DNA from: an uncultured Chitinophagaceae bacterium
GTDB taxonomy: Bacteria > Bacteroidota > Bacteroidia > Chitinophagales > Chitinophagaceae
Reading direction: 5' to 3'
Length of the DNA: 5,961 nt
Assembly: GCA_903832075.1 (NCBI GenBank)
Contig: CAILAF010000648.1
Location: 1-5,961 of the forward strand
The position numbers and the translations under genes were made by a program. This document shows positions 1-5,332 of the stretch, one piece after another; positions within the stretch are counted from its first letter, which is position 1; every line of letters begins with the position of its first letter. The notes under the pieces were generated by a model. It did no database searches, was not told where the DNA came from, and worked only from the letters and a program-made list of their open reading frames with translations.

Positions 1-1139
1 ATTCCATTTACAATTAATGTTTCCATCTTTTCTTTTGCCATACCAATAGCAGGACCGGTAATCATTAATGTATCGCCTTGCTTAATATTTCCTGATTCAA
101 TAATAAATTCTCCCACTTTTATTTTAGGATAATATTTACTTCCTTTTCCAACATAAACTTTCTTTTCTGTTGCAGCAGAACCGGGATGCGGTGTCCACTC
201 TCCTAACTTTCTTCCTAAATAATATCCTTCCCAAAAACCCCGATTATAAACAGTCTTTAATTTATTCTCCCATTCTTCAATTTTCTCTTTCGTATAATTT
301 TTATCTTGGATTGATTGCAACGCTTCGCGATAACATTGCGTAACAGTATATACATAATCAGCACCTTTACTTCTTCCTTCGATTTTTAAAACATCAACAC
401 CGGTTTTTATGATTTGATCAAGAATATTAATGGTGCATAAATCTTTTGGCGACATGATATATTCATTGTCAATCAATAATTCTTCATTCGTTTCTGTATC
501 AATTACTTTATAAGGCCGACGGCAGTTTTGCGTGCATGCGCCACGATTTGCAGATGCGTTTTGTGTATGTAAACTCAAATAACATTTTCCGGAAACAGCC
601 ATGCATAATGCACCATGAATAAACATTTCAACTTTCAACAATTCGCCTGAAATACCTTTTATTTTTTTTCTTTTTATTTCTTTACAAATATGTTCAACTT
701 GTTTTAAAGTAAGTTCTCTTGCCAAAACAACTACATCTGCAAAGCGTGAAAAAAACTGAACCGATTCAATATTACTAATATTTGCCTGCGTTGAAATATG
801 CAATGGTATTTTTAATTCATTGCAATATTCTATTACGGCAAAATCGGCAGCAATCACTGCATCAATTTTTTGTTTTTTTACTTCTTTTAAAATAGTTCGC
901 AATAATTGCATATCATGTTCATACATCACTGTATTCAATGTGATGTATGATTTTATATTATTTGATTTGCAAAGTGAACTTACTTCTTTAATATCATCAA
1001 CAGAAAATGAATTAGAAGAACGAGTTCGCATATTTAATTGTTCAACACCAAAATAAATGGCATCAGCTCCGGCATTAATGGCAGCTTGTAAACAATCAAA
1101 TGAACCGACCGGAGATAATAATTCAACTTTATTTTTCAT
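1..1139 (-). CDS. Peptidase U32 family protein (RNA-hydroxylation type), 3' end cut by the window
   Basis: Translation from the ATG at 1139 gives 379 codons with no stop before the left edge, so the C-terminus is missing. The start MKNKVELLSPVGSFD is the usual opening of the family. The U32 signature is complete: EMFIHGALC-x6-C-Y-L-S at residues 171-189. Four cysteines follow the family pattern (C179, C186, C202, C206; C-x6-C-x15-C-x3-C). Further landmarks are MSPKDLC (229-235), LKIEGRSKGADYV (251-263) and the beginning of a C-terminal small beta-domain (about 325-365). Members were first called collagenase-like proteases. Characterised homologues such as TrhP and RlhA instead act in prephenate-dependent 5-hydroxylation of tRNA U34 or 23S rRNA C2501; which RNA this one serves cannot be read from the sequence. 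The protein looks cytoplasmic, with no signal peptide. Its ATG directly follows the TAG of the thioesterase gene, so it is probably co-transcribed and translationally coupled. The family is certain; the exact role is not. Confidence 0.93.
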   Translation of the reverse strand, partial: MKNKVELLSPVGSFDCLQAAINAGADAIYFGVEQLNMRTRSSNSFSVDDIKEVSSLCKSNNIKSYITLNTVMYEHDMQLLRTILKEVKKQKIDAVIAADFAVIEYCNELKIPLHISTQANISNIESVQFFSRFADVVVLARELTLKQVEHICKEIKRKKIKGISGELLKVEMFIHGALCMAVSGKCYLSLHTQNASANRGACTQNCRRPYKVIDTETNEELLIDNEYIMSPKDLCTINILDQIIKTGVDVLKIEGRSKGADYVYTVTQCYREALQSIQDKNYTKEKIEEWENKLKTVYNRGFWEGYYLGRKLGEWTPHPGSAATEKKVYVGKGSKYYPKIKVGEFIIESGNIKQGDTLMITGPAIGMAKEKMETLIVNG

Positions 1140-1625
1140 CTAAGAATAAATGAGTTTATTTTTTTCTGAAAGTTCTTTTCTCTGTAATGCTTTTTGAAAT
1201 TGATCGCGTTGCTTTTGTGTTGATGGATTTAAAGCATGAACAGATGTTGCTTGTTTATTTTCATCTATCGCAACAAATATGAAATACGCTTTACCAACAG
1301 AATATTTTTGTTTGTTTGTAACTTCCCTGCCAAAAGCTTCTACTACAATTTCCATTGAAGTATTAAATGCTCTGGTAATATTTGCACGAATAGTAATAAT
1401 ATCACCAATATGTGCAGGATGAAAAAAATCTACTTTATTAATACAAGCAGTTACACAAATTTTTTCTGCATGTGTTTGAGCACAAACAGCAGCTGCAATA
1501 TCCATCCACTCAACTAATCTTCCGCCTTGCAACAATCCCATTGGATTGGTATCATTAGCACAAACTATTTCTGTTTTAATAGTTTCAGATGCTGAAGGCA
1601 TTTTATATAATTTAATTTTCTTCAT
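1140..1625 (-). CDS. Hotdog-fold acyl-CoA thioesterase (YciA/ACOT type)
   Basis: The gene encodes 161 residues from the ATG at 1625. A GTG directly before it (1628) could add one residue, but the ATG is the better start. The core pattern CANDTNPMGLLQGGRLVEWMD (residues 22-42) matches the N-x2-G-x3-GG-x3-WMD helix region of single-hotdog acyl-CoA thioesterases. D42 falls where the catalytic acid of YciA/ACOT enzymes lies. VDFFHPAHIGDIITIRA (about 65-81) is the usual F-x2-P-x2-x-GD strand-turn. The length is normal for a single hotdog domain. These enzymes hydrolyse acyl-CoA to free acid and CoA in the cytoplasm and work as oligomers; the chain length preferred here is unknown. The C-terminal 30 residues are charged and helical-looking (STQKQRDQFQKALQRKEL). 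The gene is first in a probable two-gene operon with the U32 gene. No Shine-Dalgarno sequence precedes it. Confidence 0.88.
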   Translation of the reverse strand: MKKIKLYKMPSASETIKTEIVCANDTNPMGLLQGGRLVEWMDIAAAVCAQTHAEKICVTACINKVDFFHPAHIGDIITIRANITRAFNTSMEIVVEAFGREVTNKQKYSVGKAYFIFVAIDENKQATSVHALNPSTQKQRDQFQKALQRKELSEKNKLIYS

Positions 1626-1663
1626 CACAAAATATTTAACAATTCAATCAATCTCACATCTCT

Positions 1664-1675
1664 GATAAATTTATC
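1664..1675. repeat. Perfect 12-base palindrome GATAAATTTATC
   Basis: The 12 bases equal their own reverse complement. The site lies in the divergent intergenic region, about 39 bases upstream of the thioesterase start and inside its predicted leader. It could be a dimeric regulator site, but chance is not excluded in AT-rich DNA. Confidence 0.4.
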
Positions 1676-1753
1676 CTATTTAAAGCAGGCGCTGCAAAAG
1701 AATTTCCTGTTATACTGTTGCAAGAAAAAATATTTTACAGTTACGCGTAGTTA

Positions 1754-1785
1754 TTAGGCAAATATACTAATAAAGGATAATTTTG
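1754..1785 (+). promoter_or_regulatory. Candidate queD promoter (TTAG, 20-base spacer, TAATTTTG)
   Basis: TAATTTTG at 1778-1785 exactly matches the TAnnTTTG -7 consensus. TTAG at 1754-1757 is an imperfect -33 (TTTG) separated by 20 bases, within the normal range. Transcription would begin near 1790-1793, giving a leader of about 25 bases before the ATG at 1818. The palindrome TACGCGTA (1742-1749) sits four bases upstream of the -33 element and could be an operator. Confidence 0.45.
1759..1766 (-). promoter_or_regulatory. Candidate Bacteroidota -7 box for the thioesterase-U32 operon
   Basis: On the minus strand this reads TATATTTG, an exact match to TAnnTTTG, the -7 element of the Bacteroidota primary sigma factor. 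No convincing TTG -33 element lies at the right distance. The resulting leader would be about 125 bases. It is a motif match in AT-rich DNA only. Confidence 0.3.
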
Positions 1786-1817
1786 TCTTTTTATACTACT
1801 TCATTCGATATAAGAAT

Positions 1818-2240
1818 ATGTTACGAATCACTAAAATATTTCATTTTGAAATGGCTCATGCAATACATGGATATGATGGAGCCTGCAAAAATATTCATGG
1901 ACATTCTTATGAATTACACGTTACCGTTTCATCTAATGATGATAAAGATTATATATCGGCACCTGGTTTTGTGATTGATTTTAAAGAAATAAAAAAATTA
2001 GTTAAAACATCCATCATTGAAAAATTAGATCATAAACTTGTTTTATCTGAAGGTTTTGTTGCTAAGAATTCTTTATTTAATAACGAAGAGAATATTATTA
2101 TTTGGAAAGTAGAACCATCTGCAGAAAACATATTAATTTATATCAGAAATATTTTGTTTGAAAAAATTTCAGGCTCAACAAAATTGGTTCAATTAAAATT
2201 ATATGAAACAAAAGATTCCTTTGCTGAATGGACTAGCTAA
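1818..2240 (+). CDS. queD: 6-carboxy-5,6,7,8-tetrahydropterin synthase (QueD family)
   Basis: The gene encodes 140 residues, somewhat longer than E. coli QueD (about 120). The ATG at 1818 is chosen because MLRITKIFHFEMAHAI gives the conserved first strand and the first zinc ligand. Visible active-site features are zinc ligands H14, H27 and H29 (IHGHSYE), the catalytic C23 in C-x3-HGH spacing typical of QueD rather than mammalian-type PTPS (C-x5-HGH), the D71-H72 pair, PSAEN (100-104, family PTAEN) and the pterin-binding E130 near the C-terminus (LYETKDSFAEW). The family reaction converts 7,8-dihydroneopterin triphosphate to 6-carboxytetrahydropterin, releasing acetaldehyde and triphosphate, as the second step towards preQ0 and tRNA queuosine. 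It is a cytoplasmic enzyme. The gene is transcribed alone, diverging from the thioesterase-U32 operon and converging on the fucosidase pair with only 17 bases between stop codons. No queE, queC or queF is in the window. Confidence 0.9.
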   Translation: MLRITKIFHFEMAHAIHGYDGACKNIHGHSYELHVTVSSNDDKDYISAPGFVIDFKEIKKLVKTSIIEKLDHKLVLSEGFVAKNSLFNNEENIIIWKVEPSAENILIYIRNILFEKISGSTKLVQLKLYETKDSFAEWTS

Positions 2241-2257
2241 CATTGTTTCATCAGCGA

Positions 2258-3589
2258 TTATTCAAAACCTCCTTTACCGCGATACAAACTAATTGGTTTA
2301 TCTAATTTTAATTTAAGTACCGTTACATATTCATCCTGAACATTTTGGGGTACATCAATAAAAACAATTCCGGGAACACTACTCCAAGAAATCTTTCCAA
2401 CAATTTTATGATTCAATTTTATTTCATTACCTAATACTGTTATCTCTTCAATTTTATTATTCACTCCCTTTAAAGAAATATCGCCGCTGATATTTCCTTG
2501 CAGAAATAAATATAAAATAGTTGAATCTTTTGATAAAGTTGTTGGACCATAAAAATGTCCTTGCGGTATTCCGGCAATCGTATTAAAAATAGCTTCGCCA
2601 TTTCTTTTATTCCATGCACCTAATTCTTTTAATACATGAATTTGTTCATCAGGAATTGTTCCATCTGCTTTTGGTCCGATATCTAATAAAAGATTTCCGC
2701 CATTAGAAATAACATCAGTAAAAATGGTGATAATTTCATAAGGTGTTTTCCAGTTTTTATCAGCAAATTGAAATCCCCAATTATCATTTATTGTCATGCA
2801 TAATTCCCACCAATTATATTTTGGACGAGATACCGGAATATTTTGTTCGGGTGTTTCATAATCGCCATAACCTTGCAAACGCCCGTTAATAATGGCTTTG
2901 GGGTTATTGGCTAAAATGATGTTTCTAACTTTTTCTGATTCCCATTGTTCAGCACTATGTTCCCAATCTCCATCAAACCACCACAAATCAGGATTTAGTT
3001 TAACGCTGATCTCTTTTATTTGCGATTGAAAAAATAAACGAAACTTATTCCATCTTTCATAATCATCTGCCAATTTATATTTGTTACTGTCTTTTAAAAA
3101 ACCCGGGTAATCATGATGAGACCAATCCAATAAAGAAAAATATGCACCGCATTTAATATCTCTTTTTCTTAATTCATCAAACAAAGGTTGAATCATATCT
3201 TTTTTTGCAGGAGAAGATTTTACAATACTTAAATCACTCATCTTAGTATCAAACATAGCAACACCATCATGATGTTTGGTAGTGATAACACAATAATTTG
3301 CGCCACTTTGTTTTATGATATCTGCCCACAATGATGGATCATAATTTTTTAAAGTAAATCCATTCAACTGTTTCATATAATCAGCATAACTGATTTTTTT
3401 ATTATAGAAACTCCATGATTCATCAATACCATTTACCGAATAAATTCCCGCATGAATAAATATTCCCAACTTACCATCAGCAAACCATTGCATTTTATTT
3501 TTAATAGTTGCAGGATCAATTTTTGATTGTGCATTTAACTGATGAATAACAAACATCAAAAAACTAAAAATCAATATTTTATTTTTCAT
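2258..3589 (-). CDS. Secreted alpha-L-fucosidase, glycoside hydrolase family 29 (second of a tandem pair)
   Basis: The gene encodes 443 residues from the ATG at 3589; a TTG nine bases upstream would add three residues and is less likely. The signal peptide is MKNK, then a hydrophobic stretch ILIFSFLMFVI, with cleavage probably after LNA (residue 20). No lipobox and no type IX sorting domain are seen, so the periplasm is the likely location. The (beta/alpha)8 catalytic domain spans about 30-340, with a small beta-sandwich to the end. GH29 residues in place are H46, E57/W59, H106-H107 (TTKHHDG), Y150, W204, nucleophile D206 (WWFDGDWE), R237 and probable acid/base E248 (YETPEQNIP). Residue 47 is alanine where HWG is usual. 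The enzyme is expected to hydrolyse terminal alpha-L-fucosides with retention. It lies 19 bases after the paralogous fucosidase, so one transcript is likely. Linkage specificity cannot be told. Confidence 0.92.
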   Translation of the reverse strand: MKNKILIFSFLMFVIHQLNAQSKIDPATIKNKMQWFADGKLGIFIHAGIYSVNGIDESWSFYNKKISYADYMKQLNGFTLKNYDPSLWADIIKQSGANYCVITTKHHDGVAMFDTKMSDLSIVKSSPAKKDMIQPLFDELRKRDIKCGAYFSLLDWSHHDYPGFLKDSNKYKLADDYERWNKFRLFFQSQIKEISVKLNPDLWWFDGDWEHSAEQWESEKVRNIILANNPKAIINGRLQGYGDYETPEQNIPVSRPKYNWWELCMTINDNWGFQFADKNWKTPYEIITIFTDVISNGGNLLLDIGPKADGTIPDEQIHVLKELGAWNKRNGEAIFNTIAGIPQGHFYGPTTLSKDSTILYLFLQGNISGDISLKGVNNKIEEITVLGNEIKLNHKIVGKISWSSVPGIVFIDVPQNVQDEYVTVLKLKLDKPISLYRGKGGFE

Positions 3590-3608
3590 ATTGTACAATG
3601 ATTGATAA

Positions 3609-5063
3609 TTATTTCTGAATTTTTAATACCCAAACATATTTACTACTCTTTTCTAATTCAGCAGGTAATTGTATTTCCACGCCATCATTAATGGATGTCC
3701 ATTTAATTTTTTGCTGACTTCCTAACATTTGCAGGATACTGTTTTGATGAATTGATATTTTATGCAATTGAATTTTATTTGAAGGATAATTAAACAAAAA
3801 AACATATTTTGTTTTTCCATCTTTAGATTGCGTATACCGAATATTATCTCCTTCACCAAATACAGTATACATTCTGCTTCCATAAATAGATTCGCCATTT
3901 ATTTTTATCCATTCACCAATTTGCTTTAATCGGTCATAAGCAACAGGATCTAATTCTCCATCGGGGCCCGGGCCAATATTTAATAAATAGTTTCCTCCTT
4001 TGCTTACAATATCAACAAGTTTCTTAACTATTTCTTCTGCTGATTTATACTTATCATTCGGAACATAGCTCCAACTATTACCCATCGTCATACAAGTTTC
4101 CCAAGGATATGGCAAACCGGTTTCAGGAATATGTTGTTCGGGTGTTAAATAGTTTTGTTGTTCACCGGGCACTGCACGATCAACAACAATTGTATTTGGT
4201 TGTTTATTTCTTACTTGCTTAACCAATGCAGGCATATTAATATCTTGACTTTGCGGAAGCCGCACCCATCTTGTGTTTTCGTACAGTTCATCGTATTCTT
4301 GTTTGACCTCAGCATCTGTTTTTTTACGAACCCATCCACCATCTAACCAAAGAATATCAATCTTACCATAATCACTCATCAATTCATCAATTTGATTGTA
4401 TGTATAATCAACAAATTTTTTCCATTGCTCAGGATATTTTTGAATTGAATAATTTGCATTTCTGTCTGCCGGCGGAAATTTTTTCCACCAATAATAATCG
4501 CTATGCCAATCAGGTTTTGAAAAATAAGCGCCTACCCAAAAATTTTCTTTTCTGAATGCTGAGAAAATTTCTTTTGCAACATTACTTCTTGGATTTGATG
4601 AAAAAGCACAGGAAGAATCTGTTATTTTATAATTGGTATATTTTGAATCAAACATACAAAAGCCATCATGATGTTTTGTTGTAAAAACAACATATTTCAT
4701 TCCTGCTTCTTTTGCTGCAGCAGCCCACTTCTCCGGATTAAATTTTACAGGATTAAAAGTTTTTGGCAACGCTTCATATTTTCTTAGATAATCAAAATAA
4801 TTATCTGACACTCCTTTTTTCCGTGCACCTGTTGCCCAACCTAAATCTTCCGGACAAATGCTCCAGCTTTCAACTACACCCCACTGACTGTAAGCACCCC
4901 AATGCATTAATAAACCAAATTTTAAATCTTTCCATTCTTCTAATCTTTGTTGTATTACAGGATTAGGGTCTGGATAATATTCTTTACTCTGTGCAACTAT
5001 TTGAGAAGAATATATCAACACAAAAAAAATTAAAATGATATTATTAATTCTAAGAAATTTCAT
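3609..5063 (-). CDS. Secreted alpha-L-fucosidase, glycoside hydrolase family 29 (first of a tandem pair)
   Basis: The gene encodes 484 residues from the ATG at 5063. The signal peptide is MKFLRINN followed by IILIFFVLIYSS, with cleavage probably after IVA (residue 24). There is no lipobox, no carbohydrate-binding module and no type IX sorting domain. GH29 landmarks in order are H54 in MHWGAYS, E65/W67 (ESW), H131-H132 (TTKHHDGF), Y180 (GAYFS), W239 and nucleophile D241 (ILWLDGGW), R296, and probable acid/base E309 (LTPEQHIP). WETCMTMGNSWSY (321-333) and KGGNYLLNIGPGPDG (355-369) are also typical. About 26 more residues lie between D241 and E309 than between the equivalent residues of the downstream paralogue, mostly charged sequence around 246-285, which may reshape the active-site entrance. 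The gene leads the probable two-gene fucosidase operon. No Shine-Dalgarno sequence is seen. GH29 assignment is firm; the natural glycan is unknown. Confidence 0.93.
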   Translation of the reverse strand: MKFLRINNIILIFFVLIYSSQIVAQSKEYYPDPNPVIQQRLEEWKDLKFGLLMHWGAYSQWGVVESWSICPEDLGWATGARKKGVSDNYFDYLRKYEALPKTFNPVKFNPEKWAAAAKEAGMKYVVFTTKHHDGFCMFDSKYTNYKITDSSCAFSSNPRSNVAKEIFSAFRKENFWVGAYFSKPDWHSDYYWWKKFPPADRNANYSIQKYPEQWKKFVDYTYNQIDELMSDYGKIDILWLDGGWVRKKTDAEVKQEYDELYENTRWVRLPQSQDINMPALVKQVRNKQPNTIVVDRAVPGEQQNYLTPEQHIPETGLPYPWETCMTMGNSWSYVPNDKYKSAEEIVKKLVDIVSKGGNYLLNIGPGPDGELDPVAYDRLKQIGEWIKINGESIYGSRMYTVFGEGDNIRYTQSKDGKTKYVFLFNYPSNKIQLHKISIHQNSILQMLGSQQKIKWTSINDGVEIQLPAELEKSSKYVWVLKIQK

Positions 5064-5163
5064 ATTGCAGATTTTAGCAATTAAAATGATTTATTTTTTG
5101 ATGCTACATCTAATATAATTCTAAAATCATTTGGAGGGATAATTTATTTATTTCAATTCAATG

Positions 5164-5181
5164 AAATGATAATAATCATTT
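5164..5181. repeat. Inverted repeat AAATGAT-AATA-ATCATTT
   Basis: Seven-base arms are separated by four bases. The right arm overlaps the candidate TTTG -33 element (5179-5182), a position where a bound regulator could block or help RNA polymerase. The 10-mer AATAATCATT (5171-5180) recurs at 5321-5330, just before the lyase start codon. Confidence 0.4.
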
Positions 5182-5208
5182 GCGGTTATAAAAATAAACC
5201 GATATTTG
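5179..5208 (+). promoter_or_regulatory. Weak candidate promoter for the tryptophanase-like gene
   Basis: TTTG at 5179-5182 is followed 18 bases later by GATATTTG (5201-5208), a 7-of-8 match to TAnnTTTG. Transcription would start near 5213-5216, leaving a leader of roughly 120 bases before the ATG at 5333. A second near-match, TAATTTTTG (5249-5257), has one base too many in the spacer. Confidence 0.25.
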
Positions 5209-5280
5209 CCCTATGAATATTTATAAAAATATCATCAATCGCCCTTCATAATTTTTGTTCTCTTGAACGCACCGCGTTTA

Positions 5281-5314
5281 CATTTTCATTTTACATTTTT
5301 CATTACTCATTTTT
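5281..5314 (+). repeat. Short degenerate tandem repeat with CATT every 6-7 bases
   Basis: CATT begins at 5281, 5287, 5294, 5301 and 5308, giving spacings of 6, 7, 7 and 7. The units are CATTTT, CATTTTA, CATTTTT, CATTACT and CATTTTT. The tract ends 18 bases before the lyase start codon, so it would be a pyrimidine-rich, unstructured part of the mRNA leader. Confidence 0.5.
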
Positions 5315-5332
5315 CCAAACAATAATCATTGT

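Larger units (their letters stand above)
5064..5332. other. Divergent intergenic region with small repeats, no clear gene
   Basis: These 269 bases separate the fucosidase operon (minus) from the tryptophanase-like gene (plus) and should hold both promoters. They contain copies of an AAATGATTT-like motif at 5084-5092, 5124-5132 (inverted) and 5164-5181 (paired copies). They also hold a possible plus-strand promoter (5179-5208), a 12-codon ORF (5213-5251) and a CATTnnn tract (5281-5314). No minus-strand TAnnTTTG box with correct spacing was found for the fucosidases; the nearest is TATTGTTTG with one base too many (5316-5324). Confidence 0.6.

Noticed and set aside
820..1056. Plus-strand open frame of 78 codons
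   Set aside because: It lies wholly antisense to the U32 gene, whose motifs are intact, and the peptide has no recognisable features.
1626..1628. GTG at 1628 as the thioesterase start
   Set aside because: It directly precedes an ATG and adds only one residue; the ATG is preferred.
1783..1974. Plus-strand open frame of 63 codons overlapping queD
   Set aside because: It is out of frame with queD, which carries all active-site residues; it is a shadow.
2223..2255. Bidirectional terminator between queD and the fucosidases (GCTGA-a-TG / CA-TCAGC)
   Set aside because: The stem is seven pairs with a bulge and an 18-base loop, with no T-run on either side, so it is too weak to call.
3590..3598. 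TTG at 3598 as the start of the downstream fucosidase (three extra residues)
   Set aside because: The ATG at 3589 gives a clean signal peptide (MKNK plus hydrophobic core), and TTG starts are rare.
3590..3599. Palindrome ATTGTACAAT just before the downstream fucosidase ATG
   Set aside because: It is perfect but only ten bases, inside an operon gap, with almost no room for an RNA loop; chance is likely.
4155..4966. Two plus-strand open frames (4155-4346 and 4763-4966)
   Set aside because: Both are antisense to conserved GH29 sequence and look like frame shadows.
2258..5063. Fucosidase pair as a recent duplication or one member as a pseudogene
   Set aside because: The two proteins are clearly divergent, both frames are intact and both keep nucleophile, acid/base candidate and fucose-binding residues.
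2258..5063. Type IX secretion or lipoprotein export of the fucosidases
   Set aside because: No C-terminal sorting domain and no cysteine after the signal peptide are present; plain Sec export fits.
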